Below are positions 1-7,730 of a stretch of 64,000 nucleotides of DNA, in pieces. A program made the translations under genes and the position numbers. Each line of letters opens with the position of its first letter. The first letter of the stretch is position 1. Source of the DNA: Novosphingobium sp. (GTDB lineage: Bacteria; Pseudomonadota; Alphaproteobacteria; Sphingomonadales; Sphingomonadaceae). The notes under the pieces were generated by a model, which saw nothing but the letters and a program-made list of their open reading frames with translations, made no database searches and was not told the DNA's origin. The stretch is from contig JADJYM010000011.1 in the NCBI GenBank assembly GCA_016719755.1, positions 186,001 through 250,000 on the forward strand, in the 5' to 3' direction.

Positions 1-37
1 AAAGCGCGGGCCGCAAGCGTGAAGGAACCAAGGGCGC

Positions 38-385
38 TTGAACGCGGTCGTCACGCCCTTTCCGCTCGGTCGCGCCGCACCGGCGCAGGTCGGTTTTGAG
101 CGAGACGAACTCCAGCGCATTCTCGATCTTTATGGCCGGATGGTCGCCGCCGGGGAATGGCGCGACTATGCGATGGACTTTGGCAAGGACGCGGCGGTGT
201 TCTGCGCCTATCGCCGCGCGGCGGAATATCCGCAGGCCCGGATCGAAAAGCGCCCGGCGCTGCGATCCAAGCAGGGAATGTGGACGCTCTACGGCGAGGG
301 CGGGCAGGTGCTGAAGCGCGGCCATGAACTGGCGGGCGTGTTGTTCCCGCTGGAACGCCGTCTGGTCAAGCTGGTCTCGGACTGA
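38..385 (+). CDS. DUF2794 family protein
   Basis: A 115-residue soluble protein of unknown function that resembles the alphaproteobacterial DUF2794 family by length and by its central block (DYAMDFGKDAAVFCAYRR). There is no signal peptide or membrane segment. The start is a TTG at 38. A start beyond the window edge is possible but nothing upstream argues for it. It is followed after 27 bases by a convergent gene on the other strand. The molecular function is unknown; the family name is from memory of the sequence pattern. Confidence 0.75.
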   Translation: MNAVVTPFPLGRAAPAQVGFERDELQRILDLYGRMVAAGEWRDYAMDFGKDAAVFCAYRRAAEYPQARIEKRPALRSKQGMWTLYGEGGQVLKRGHELAGVLFPLERRLVKLVSD

Positions 386-412
386 GGCCTTCGAACCAAC
401 GGGGCGGGGGGC

Positions 413-1072
413 TTAGTCGAATGTCCCCTCGACCCGCGTCACGCTCTGCTGGGCCAGTGTGATCGCGGCGACGATCCGCCACAGGAACCAGGCCGAACCC
501 GCCAGCAGCAGCAGGGCGAGCAGCAGGAACAGCCCGTTCACTCCGGGCGGGGTCATTAGCACGAACGGCGTGAGGCGGTCGAGCGCAGTGAGCAGCGTCA
601 GCGCGAAAAGGATCAGCGTTCCCGCCACCCAGCAGCTCCACCATGAAGAGACCGTGTCGACGCTGACCCGCGCGAAGTGTTCCGGCTCGCCGTGGCTGCG
701 GTTCCACAGCTCGCGCATTGCCTGGAAAGGAACGATCAGGCCTGCCACGGGCACCACGAAGCTGGCGGCGGCCCAGCCGGGGGCAAAGTTCAGCCCCTCC
801 AGCGTCTCGGCATGGAGGTTGGCATGGGCGCGGTGGACCCAGACCATCAGCGCAAAGCCGCTCGCGGCGAGCGGCAGGGCGATGAAAAGCAGGAACCAGG
901 GCAAGCCGACCATGAAGAACGAGATTCTGGTGGTCACCTCGCGGTAGAGCATCAGCGCGGCAAAGGCGGCCAGCAGCAGATCGACCAGCAGGAACAGGGC
1001 GATGAACACGCGCGTCACGGCGGAGCGGGTGCGAAGCGAGGCCATGCGGGCATCATGGACGGTTGCGGTCAT
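413..1072 (-). CDS. DUF4328 domain membrane protein
   Basis: A 219-residue integral membrane protein with about five to six hydrophobic segments. The middle carries the DUF4328 pattern: WVHRAHANL, then FAPGWA, then VPVAGLIVPFQAMRELW, which in this family links membrane helices. No enzyme motif is visible and the role is unknown. It lies 63 bases downstream of another membrane protein on the same strand (1136-2191), so the two may be cotranscribed. The start is the ATG at 1072; an internal ATG nine codons on is an alternative. Confidence 0.7.
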   Translation of the reverse strand: MTATVHDARMASLRTRSAVTRVFIALFLLVDLLLAAFAALMLYREVTTRISFFMVGLPWFLLFIALPLAASGFALMVWVHRAHANLHAETLEGLNFAPGWAAASFVVPVAGLIVPFQAMRELWNRSHGEPEHFARVSVDTVSSWWSCWVAGTLILFALTLLTALDRLTPFVLMTPPGVNGLFLLLALLLLAGSAWFLWRIVAAITLAQQSVTRVEGTFD

Positions 1073-1135
1073 GACAGGAAAACTCCCCCTGCCAGCAAGG
1101 CTAGCAGGAGGAGCGGGCGCCGCAAGTGGCTGATT

Positions 1136-2191
1136 CTATGCGAGTGCGGTGCGGGTCGTGACCGGCAACCGGCTGCGCAGGGCGGCGGGCAGCTGTTCCA
1201 CCACAGCGCGGCGGATCGGTGACCAGAAGGCCGAGAGGCACAGCAGGGCCGACCCGATCACCAGGGCGGTAACCGCGACGTTGAGTTCCACCATGCCAAA
1301 TTCGCGGAACAGCCAGGTCAGCGCGATCAGGACGTAGGCGAGCGCCGAGACCAGCAGCGCGCGGCGGTCCACCGCCAGCGCGACCAGCCCCATGGCGACG
1401 TAGATCACCAGCACGCCCAGCACGGATCCGGCGCCGATGTTGTCGCCCTCCGTCACGCCCAGCCAGTTGAACAGCGGGTGGGCAATCATCGGCGCGGCCA
1501 GCAGGTGCAGCCAGAACGCCACATCGCTGCGGCGCGTTTCGCGCTGCGGATCGGTCATGTCCCAGCGCATGGCGAAGGCGAAGACGCCAAGCCCGGCGAC
1601 GAACACCAGCGGCAGCAGCAGGGCTTCCAGCCGCTCCTCGCCAACCATCGGCTCCAGCGCGGCGAGGACCAGGGCGAGGACCGTGCCGACCACGGCGGCG
1701 GCCCCCGCGGCGACGGTGATCGGCACCATGAAGCGCCGCCAGTGGAGCCACGCGGCGATGCCTGCACCAAGCCCGATGGCGGCGGCAATCAGGGCGGCCG
1801 TGCGTCCGGCCATGTCAGGATCGGCCTCGGCCAGGATATTGACCGGCACGGCGACCACGCCGCCGACAAACGCCAGCAGCAGCACGATCGAGGGCAGGGC
1901 CATGCGGCGTTTGCGGGTGAAGAATTCAGCCAGGCCCCACGCCGCGCCAGCGATCAGCAGGCCCGCCACGCCGGGCGCGATGGCCGCGCCGATCCCGCCC
2001 GCGGCGGCCAGCAGCAGCACGGCGGCGATGGTCACGAAAATATCGTTGAAGCCGGTGATGAGGCGGAAGTGCTCTTCATCGGCGATGGGCGCGCTGCGCA
2101 GGCCGGCGGCGTGGGCGCGCAAGGCTTCGGCAGCCTCGTGGCTCAGCGCCCCGGCGGCAACCGCGGATTGCAGGTCGGCTTCGGTATACAT
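1136..2191 (-). CDS. DUF2157-like multi-pass membrane protein
   Basis: A 351-residue protein with a short soluble N-terminus of about 45 residues (EADLQSAVAAGALSHEAAEAL) followed by roughly ten closely spaced hydrophobic helices. This layout resembles the DUF2157 family of bacterial membrane proteins. No catalytic residues stand out. The ATG at 2191 is kept because the soluble helix begins there. The role is unknown; it may share a transcript with the DUF4328 gene downstream. Confidence 0.6.
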   Translation of the reverse strand: MYTEADLQSAVAAGALSHEAAEALRAHAAGLRSAPIADEEHFRLITGFNDIFVTIAAVLLLAAAGGIGAAIAPGVAGLLIAGAAWGLAEFFTRKRRMALPSIVLLLAFVGGVVAVPVNILAEADPDMAGRTAALIAAAIGLGAGIAAWLHWRRFMVPITVAAGAAAVVGTVLALVLAALEPMVGEERLEALLLPLVFVAGLGVFAFAMRWDMTDPQRETRRSDVAFWLHLLAAPMIAHPLFNWLGVTEGDNIGAGSVLGVLVIYVAMGLVALAVDRRALLVSALAYVLIALTWLFREFGMVELNVAVTALVIGSALLCLSAFWSPIRRAVVEQLPAALRSRLPVTTRTALA

Positions 2192-2272
2192 CGGGCATTC
2201 TCCCCTTGTTATCGGGGAGAATGCCCAAAGTGTGTTAGTGTGTCAATACAGTCTGCCAGTATTGGCCGGGGA

Positions 2273-3187
2273 TCAGCCGAGGCCGCCGATCCTGGCGAGC
2301 GCGGCCATTACCGCCTGCGACTGTTCGCCGCCCGACTGCGGCACGACTTCGCCAGTGCGATCGATGATCTGCTCCCAGTGTGCGGCGATCCCTTCGGGCG
2401 TGCGCTCGTCGGCGGGCAGGGCCACGCCCGGGGTCAGGGTGACATAGGCGGCGTGGAACGCGCCCGCGCCTGCGCCGCAGATCATGTTGGTCGGCGCGTC
2501 CTCGCTGACGAGGTAGAGCGCCATCGGCGCGACGTTTTCAGGGGCCAGCGCGTTGAAGAAGGCTTCCGGCATGCCGAGGTCCTCGGTCATGCGGGTGCCC
2601 GCGACAGGCGCCAGGGTGTTGACGCGGATGTTGTTCTTCGCCCCTTCGAGGTGGAGCGTCTTGGTCAGGCCTGCCAGGCCCAGCTTGGCCGCGCCATAGT
2701 TCGCCTGGCCGAAGTTGCCGTAAAGCCCGGTCGAGCTGGCGGTCATCAGGATGCGGCCATAGTTCTGTTCGCGCATCAGGTTCCACACCGCCTTGGTGCA
2801 GTTGGCGCTGCCGTTGAGGTGGACGTCGACGACCAGTTTCCAGTCGGCCATTTCCATCTTGGCGAAGCTCTTGTCGCGCAGGATGCCGGCGTTGTTGATC
2901 AGGATGTGAACGCCGCCCCAGGCTTCCTTGGCCTTGGCGACCATTTCTTCCATCTGTTCGAATTCGGTGACCGAGCCACCGTTCGACATCGCCTCGCCGC
3001 CCGCGGCCTTGATCTCCTCGACCACTTTCAGCGCGGCGTCGCTGTGGCCGGTGCCATCGCGCGATCCGCCCAGATCATTGACCACCACCCTTGCGCCGCG
3101 CCTGGCCAGTTCGAGGGCATAGGCCCGGCCCAGGCCACCGCCTGCGCCGGTTACGATTGCGACACGGTCCTTGAAAGAAATCGTCAT
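2273..3187 (-). CDS. SDR family oxidoreductase (3-hydroxyacyl-CoA dehydrogenase-like)
   Basis: A 304-residue short-chain dehydrogenase/reductase. It has the Rossmann glycine motif TGAGGGLGRAYA near residue 14, the NNAG motif, a catalytic serine in TASST and the YGAAK catalytic Tyr-Lys pair. The N-terminal stretch with VVNDLGG resembles the dehydrogenase domain of peroxisomal multifunctional enzyme type 2, so a 3-hydroxyacyl-CoA substrate in beta-oxidation is a reasonable guess but unproven. The C-terminal third is longer than in minimal SDRs. It is divergent from the porin at 3400, with 212 bases between them. Confidence 0.85.
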   Translation of the reverse strand: MTISFKDRVAIVTGAGGGLGRAYALELARRGARVVVNDLGGSRDGTGHSDAALKVVEEIKAAGGEAMSNGGSVTEFEQMEEMVAKAKEAWGGVHILINNAGILRDKSFAKMEMADWKLVVDVHLNGSANCTKAVWNLMREQNYGRILMTASSTGLYGNFGQANYGAAKLGLAGLTKTLHLEGAKNNIRVNTLAPVAGTRMTEDLGMPEAFFNALAPENVAPMALYLVSEDAPTNMICGAGAGAFHAAYVTLTPGVALPADERTPEGIAAHWEQIIDRTGEVVPQSGGEQSQAVMAALARIGGLG

Positions 3188-3311
3188 TGCTCGTGCTCCG
3201 AAGAAAGGGTCTGTTCCAGCTGGGGAGGCGCCGCGTCACTGGCACGAAGTTGCAGGGCTATCAACTGTTGCCGCAGTCCAGCGCCATGCCGTAACGGCAG
3301 CGCGACGGCGA

Positions 3312-3329
3312 CTGTCAAAATAGTGTCAT
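3312..3329 (+). promoter_or_regulatory. PHO-box-like site upstream of the porin
   Basis: The 18-mer CTGTCAAAATAGTGTCAT consists of two 7-bp PhoB half-sites with a 4-bp spacer and closely matches the E. coli PHO-box consensus (CTGTCATAAA-CTGTCAY type). It lies on the coding strand 70 bases before the GTG of the OprO/OprP porin. A weak -10-like TAACAG follows at 3340-3345. PhoB control is inferred from the site and from the gene it precedes. Confidence 0.65.
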
Positions 3330-3399
3330 CTTGCAGTCCTAACAGCGACCACGAATCGTAACAAACCTGCCCCGACCGCAGCAGCGAAAGGCATTTCCC

Positions 3400-5034
3400 G
3401 TGAGCCGAATCCTTCAGTCCTCCGCCCTTGCCCTTGCGCTGACCGCCGGCTGGGTATCCCCCGCACAGGCCGCGGCCGCGAACCAGCCCGGCGTTGCCGA
3501 TCAGCTGGCCGCGATGCAGGCTCAGCTCGACCGGCTGAGCGCCCGGGTGGACAGCCTGGAAGGACAGGTGGCGCAGGAACGCGCCCGCGCCGATGCCGCC
3601 GAAGCGCGCACCGGTGCCGCCATTGCCGAAGCCCAGGCGGCGCGGGCCGAAACCGCGAAGCTTGCCGCCACCGCCGCCAAGCCCCCCGAGGCGCCGGTTG
3701 CCGTTGCCTGGAAGGGCGCGCCGGAGTTTTCCGGCAAGGATGGCTGGACTTTCAAGCCGCGCGGGCGGCTGCATCTGGACGCGGGCGGCGTTTCCGCACC
3801 GGGCGCGCTGACTTCGCCGACGCTGGGGGATATGCGGATGCGGGTGCGCCGCGCCCGGCTTGGTTTTGAGGGAACGGTGCCCGGCGGGCTGGGCTACAAG
3901 GTCGAGGCGGACTTCGCCAATGGCGGCGTCGGGTTTGGCGATGTCCAGCTGTCTTACAGCCCCGCCAATGCTCCGCTGCAACTGCGGATCGGCAATTTCG
4001 AAACGCTCAATTCGATGGAGCAGATCTCCAGCTCCAACTACAATACCTTCATCGAGCGGGCCGCCTTCAACGATGCCTTCATCAATGCCCGCCGGCTGGG
4101 CGCGGCGCTGGCCTGGAAAAGCAGGGACGACGATCTGCGCGCCGAGCTTGGCCTGTTCGCGGGTCATTCGATCGACAGCAGCCTCGACAACGATGGCTGG
4201 ATCGGCGCGGCGCGGCTGGTCTATGCACCCAAGGCGCTGGGCGGCCAGCTGCACCTGGGCGTGAATTACCAGTACCGCGATTTCGCCTCGAACATTTCGG
4301 GCGGAACCTCGTCCGGCACGGCCATGCCTTCTGTCAACCAGCTCGCCCGCTACCGCGCGCGGCCGGGCAGCCAGATCACCGACGTGCGCTTCGTCGATAC
4401 CGGCAACTTCGCCGCCCATGGCGATTCGGTGCTGGGGCTTGAAGCGATGGCGATCTTCAAGGGCCTGTACCTATCCGGCGAGGCCCAGTGGGTGAAGACG
4501 CGCGCCTATCGCGCGGGTGATCTTGCCTCGGGCAGCGATGCCTTCAGCGGCGGCAACACTGCGGTGGTGCCGCTGACCGATCCCACGTTCTTCGGGGCCT
4601 ACGGCGAGGTTGGCTATTTCCTCACCGGCGAAACGCGCGGCTACAAGCGCGGCGATGGCACCTGGGCGCGGACCAAGGTTCTGAACCCCGTCAGCAAGGG
4701 CGGGCTGGGCGCGCTCCAGCTGGCGCTGCGCTATGAATACCTTGATCTGAATGACGCCGCGCTGAGCGGCGGGCTGACCAACAACTTCACCAGCGGCGCG
4801 ACGAGTCTGGCGGGGCTCGACACGCGGCTGGGCCGGGGCGGCACGCAGTCGCTCTATCTGGTCGGGCTGAACTGGTATCTGAGCGACTATATGCGCTTCA
4901 TGGTCAATTATGGCCGCGCCGAAGTGCAGGGCGGGCCGCTTGCCGCGCAGGTTCTGCCGACATCGACCCAGCCGGTAAACCAGCGCGGATACGGCGTGAA
5001 CGTGCTCCAGACCCGGATGCAGATCGACTTCTAA
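3400..5034 (+). CDS. OprO/OprP family phosphate-selective porin
   Basis: A 544-residue outer-membrane protein. It has a signal peptide (cleavage near AQAAAA, residues 22-27), then a heptad-rich coiled coil with many Ala, Glu and Arg residues (about 30-90), then a beta-barrel starting near FKPRGRLHLDAGG that matches the phosphate porin OprO/OprP pattern. It ends in phenylalanine, as expected for barrel insertion. The start is a GTG with GAAAGG eight bases upstream. A PHO-box-like site lies just upstream, so the likely role is uptake of phosphate or polyphosphate under phosphate limitation. The exact substrate is not shown by sequence. Confidence 0.85.
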   Translation: MSRILQSSALALALTAGWVSPAQAAAANQPGVADQLAAMQAQLDRLSARVDSLEGQVAQERARADAAEARTGAAIAEAQAARAETAKLAATAAKPPEAPVAVAWKGAPEFSGKDGWTFKPRGRLHLDAGGVSAPGALTSPTLGDMRMRVRRARLGFEGTVPGGLGYKVEADFANGGVGFGDVQLSYSPANAPLQLRIGNFETLNSMEQISSSNYNTFIERAAFNDAFINARRLGAALAWKSRDDDLRAELGLFAGHSIDSSLDNDGWIGAARLVYAPKALGGQLHLGVNYQYRDFASNISGGTSSGTAMPSVNQLARYRARPGSQITDVRFVDTGNFAAHGDSVLGLEAMAIFKGLYLSGEAQWVKTRAYRAGDLASGSDAFSGGNTAVVPLTDPTFFGAYGEVGYFLTGETRGYKRGDGTWARTKVLNPVSKGGLGALQLALRYEYLDLNDAALSGGLTNNFTSGATSLAGLDTRLGRGGTQSLYLVGLNWYLSDYMRFMVNYGRAEVQGGPLAAQVLPTSTQPVNQRGYGVNVLQTRMQIDF

Positions 5035-5690
5035 AGGCTGGTCAGCGCGGGCAGCAATTCGTCGTAGTGGCCGATTACCCTGTCCGCGCCCAGTTCGGCG
5101 GGCGGAAGGTCGCAGAAGCCGAAGCTGACCGCGACTGACGGCAGTCCCGCCGCCCGCGCCGCGCCGGTATCGAACGTGGTGTCCCCCACGAACGCCGCGC
5201 GGCCCCCGCCGAGCCGCTCCACCATCGCGTGGAGCGCATCGGGCGCGGGCTTGAGCGGAAAGGTGCCCGCACCGATCACGCAGGCGAAGCGGCCCGTCAG
5301 GCCCAGTTCGTCCAGCAGCCGGTCGGTCAGGTGCTGCGGCTTGTTGGTGACGATCGCGATCCGCACGCCCGCTGCGTCCAGCGCATCCAGCATCGCCTCG
5401 CCGCCGGGGTAGTGGCGGGTGTGGACCGCGATGTTGGCCTCGTAAAAGGCCAGCAGTTCGGCATACAGCCCGTCAAAGTCGACGTCCTCGTCGCCTCCGG
5501 TCAGGGCGAGCGCGCGGCGCAGCATCAGGCGCGATCCACCGCCGATCAGGCCATAGACCGCCTCGCCGGGCACTTCGGGGCGCCCCGCCAGTTTTAGCGC
5601 ATGGTTCACCGCCGCGCCAAGATCGCCCGAGGTATCGAACAGGGTGCCGTCAAGGTCGAAGCCGACGATCGAGAAGGGGAGTGTGGTCAT
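5031..5690 (-). CDS. gph: Phosphoglycolate phosphatase (HAD family)
   Basis: A 219-residue HAD phosphatase that dephosphorylates 2-phosphoglycolate, made for example during DNA 3'-end repair. Motif I is FDLDGTLFDT near residue 10, motif II is IVTNKP, motif III is the lysine in PLKPAPD, and motif IV is VGDTTFD. A long upstream extension is open in this frame, but the ATG at 5690 places motif I where the family has it. The gene overlaps the porin stop by 4 bases (convergent) and is divergent from glmU, 49 bases away. Other small HAD phosphatases share these motifs, so substrate specificity is likely but not certain. Confidence 0.85.
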   Translation of the reverse strand: MTTLPFSIVGFDLDGTLFDTSGDLGAAVNHALKLAGRPEVPGEAVYGLIGGGSRLMLRRALALTGGDEDVDFDGLYAELLAFYEANIAVHTRHYPGGEAMLDALDAAGVRIAIVTNKPQHLTDRLLDELGLTGRFACVIGAGTFPLKPAPDALHAMVERLGGGRAAFVGDTTFDTGAARAAGLPSVAVSFGFCDLPPAELGADRVIGHYDELLPALTSL

Positions 5691-5739
5691 CGTCAACGCC
5701 ACTGGCGCGATGGTGTGGAATCGGCAAGCATTTGGTGGC

Positions 5740-7116
5740 ATGGCTTCCCGCATGAGCGCTTCCAACGATCTGGCTATCGTCGTCCTTGCCGCGGGCAAGG
5801 GCACCCGCATGAAGAGCGACCTGCACAAGGTGCTGCACCCCATCGCCGGGCGGCCGATGCTGGAACACCTGCTGGCGAGCGCGGCGGAGCTTGCCCCGCA
5901 GCGCCAGGTGGTGATCGCCGGGCACGGGCGCGACCAGCTGGAAGCGCAGCTTGGCACCCGCGCCGCGATCGCGGTGCAGGAACCGCAGCTGGGCACCGGC
6001 CATGCCGTTCAGCAGGCCGAGGCCGCGCTGGCGGGCTTTTCGGGCGACGTGCTGATTCTCTACGGCGACGTGCCGTTCGTTTCTGCCGCGACCATGCGCT
6101 CGATGATCGAGCGGCTGCATGGCGATGACAATCCGGCGGTGGTGGTGCTGGGCTTCGAGCCTGCCGACACCCTGCAATATGGCCGCGTGATCGCACAGGA
6201 TGGTCGGATAGTGAAGATGGTTGAGCACAAGGACGCGAATGACGCGGAGCGCGCCTGCCGCCTGTGCAATTCGGGCCTCATGGCGGCGCGTTCGGACGAG
6301 CTGTTCGGCCTGCTGGCGCGGGTGGGCAACGATAACGCGGCGGGCGAATACTACCTGGTCGACGTGGTCAACGTCGCCAACGCCGACGGTCGGCTCTGCG
6401 CCGTGGTGGTCACGCCTGATGCGCACGAGGTGGAAGGGATCAACAGCCGCGCCGAACTGGCCGAGGCGGAACAGCGCTGGCAGCAGCGCCGCCGCCGCGC
6501 CGCGATGGACGATGGCGCAACCCTGATTGCGCCGGAAACCGTCTGGTTCGCCTGGGACACGGTTCTGGGGCGCGACGTGCTGGTGGAACCGAACGTGTTC
6601 TTCGGCCCCGGCGTGACTGTGGCCGACAAGGTGAATATCCGCGCCAACTGCCATATCGAGGGCACCCGCATCGCCTCGGGCTGCGAGGTCGGCCCCTTCG
6701 CCCGCCTGCGTCCCGGCGCGGTGCTGGAGGAGAAGGCCAAGATCGGCAACTTCGTGGAAATGAAGAAGGCCGTGATGGGCAAGGGTGCCAAGGCCAACCA
6801 CCTGTCCTACATCGGCGATGCCGAAGTGGGGGCGGGGGCCAACATCGGCGCGGGCACCATCACCTGCAATTACGACGGCTATTTCAAGTACAAGACCGTG
6901 ATCGGGGAAGGGGCCTTCATCGGCTCCAACTCCTCGCTGATCGCCCCGGTCAGGATTGGCGCGGACGCGATCGTCGGCGCGGGCAGCGCCGTCAGCCGCG
7001 ACGTGGCTGACGGGGAACTGCGGATCGTGCGCGCCGAACAGCTGGTCAAGCCCGGCTGGGCTGACCGCTTCCACGACGCGATGAAAAAGAAGAAGGCGGC
7101 GGAGAAGAAGGGTTAG
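5740..7116 (+). CDS. glmU: Bifunctional UDP-N-acetylglucosamine pyrophosphorylase / glucosamine-1-phosphate acetyltransferase
   Basis: A 458-residue bifunctional enzyme that makes UDP-GlcNAc for peptidoglycan and lipopolysaccharide. The N-terminal uridylyltransferase begins VVLAAGKGTRMKSDLHK. The C-terminal half is a left-handed beta-helix with hexapeptide repeats, including the acetyltransferase stretch NHLSYIGDAEVGAG and GAGTITCNYDG. The length matches E. coli GlmU (456). The ATG at 5740 is chosen; the ATG at 5752 is equally plausible. It is followed by a toxin-antitoxin pair and then glmS, so the two amino-sugar genes share a locus. Confidence 0.95.
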   Translation: MASRMSASNDLAIVVLAAGKGTRMKSDLHKVLHPIAGRPMLEHLLASAAELAPQRQVVIAGHGRDQLEAQLGTRAAIAVQEPQLGTGHAVQQAEAALAGFSGDVLILYGDVPFVSAATMRSMIERLHGDDNPAVVVLGFEPADTLQYGRVIAQDGRIVKMVEHKDANDAERACRLCNSGLMAARSDELFGLLARVGNDNAAGEYYLVDVVNVANADGRLCAVVVTPDAHEVEGINSRAELAEAEQRWQQRRRRAAMDDGATLIAPETVWFAWDTVLGRDVLVEPNVFFGPGVTVADKVNIRANCHIEGTRIASGCEVGPFARLRPGAVLEEKAKIGNFVEMKKAVMGKGAKANHLSYIGDAEVGAGANIGAGTITCNYDGYFKYKTVIGEGAFIGSNSSLIAPVRIGADAIVGAGSAVSRDVADGELRIVRAEQLVKPGWADRFHDAMKKKKAAEKKG

Positions 7117-7123
7117 GCGGAGC

Positions 7124-7157
7124 TTGACACGATATCATGATATGATATCGGTATATC
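7124..7157 (+). promoter_or_regulatory. Promoter and operator-like repeats of the toxin-antitoxin pair
   Basis: A consensus -35 hexamer TTGACA (7124-7129) runs straight into an AT-rich block of repeated GATATC-type words (7131-7136, 7144-7149, with TATATC at 7152-7157). The block contains the perfect 12-bp palindrome ATATCATGATAT (7132-7143). The ATG of the antitoxin follows at 7159 with no clear Shine-Dalgarno, so a very short or absent leader is possible. RHH antitoxins normally repress their own promoter through such short palindromes. The exact -10 cannot be assigned by eye. Confidence 0.6.
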
Positions 7158-7158
7158 A

Positions 7159-7350
7159 ATGACCCGCATCCTTGCCGATCTGCCCGATGAAGACATCAAG
7201 TGGCTGGATGCCCGCGCGGCAGAGCAGGGGAAATCGCGCGCATCGGTGCTGCGCGAGGCGGTGCAGGCCTATCGCGCCGCCGGGGAGCAGCAGGGGATCG
7301 AGCGATTCTTCGGCATCTGGGCGGGCCGCGCGCAGGCTGATCCGCAATGA
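7159..7350 (+). CDS. Ribbon-helix-helix antitoxin
   Basis: A 63-residue protein of CopG/ribbon-helix-helix type. A short N-terminal beta strand (TRILADLPDEDIKWLD) is followed by two helices (KSRASVLREAVQAYRA), the standard fold for dimeric DNA-binding antitoxins. The C-terminal 20 residues would bind and inhibit the PIN toxin encoded next, whose start overlaps this gene's end by 4 bases. Repeats directly upstream fit autoregulation. It is AT-poor like its neighbours, so recent transfer is not obvious. Confidence 0.8.
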   Translation: MTRILADLPDEDIKWLDARAAEQGKSRASVLREAVQAYRAAGEQQGIERFFGIWAGRAQADPQ

Positions 7351-7715
7351 GCGCGGCGGCCTTCGATACCCAGGTGCTGATCGATGCCTTGCGCGGCGAA
7401 CCGCGCGCCGGGGCGGAGCTCCAGCGCTATCGTCAGCGCTTCATCAGCCGGCTCAGCTGGATCGAAGTGCTGAGCCGCGCCCAGCCTGACGATGCGCAGC
7501 GCGCCGAGCAGTTCCTATCGCACTTCAGCGTGGTCGAGGTCAGCGACGAAATCGCCCGCAGCGCTGCGCAGCTGCGGGGCCAGCGCCCGGGGCTGAGCCT
7601 TGAAAACGCGGTGATCCTCGCTTCGGCGCAGACGGCAGGGCGGATTCTCATTACACGAAATACAAAGGATTTTCCGGCAGCGATGCCGGGCATCCGCGTT
7701 CCCTATACCCTCTAG
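7347..7715 (+). CDS. PIN-domain (VapC-like) toxin with one altered acidic residue
   Basis: A 122-residue PIN-domain protein, the usual toxin partner of small RHH antitoxins. PIN toxins are Mg-dependent RNases that use a cluster of acidic residues. Here Asp7 (FDTQVLID), Glu40 (SWIEVLS) and Asp108 (TRNTKDF) are present. The position usually occupied by Asp in a PDA motif is Asn87 (LENAVILASAQ), which could weaken or abolish nuclease activity. It overlaps the antitoxin by 4 bases and ends 15 bases before glmS. Whether it is an active toxin cannot be told from sequence. Confidence 0.8.
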   Translation: MSAAAFDTQVLIDALRGEPRAGAELQRYRQRFISRLSWIEVLSRAQPDDAQRAEQFLSHFSVVEVSDEIARSAAQLRGQRPGLSLENAVILASAQTAGRILITRNTKDFPAAMPGIRVPYTL

Positions 7716-7730
7716 CGAAAGCAAGTATCC

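Noticed and set aside
1478-3361. Long plus-strand open frame across the membrane protein and SDR genes
   Set aside because: Shadow of two well-supported minus-strand genes.
5650-7074. Long minus-strand open frame opposite glmU
   Set aside because: It is a high-GC shadow of glmU; its translation is rich in His, Arg and Gln with no family features.
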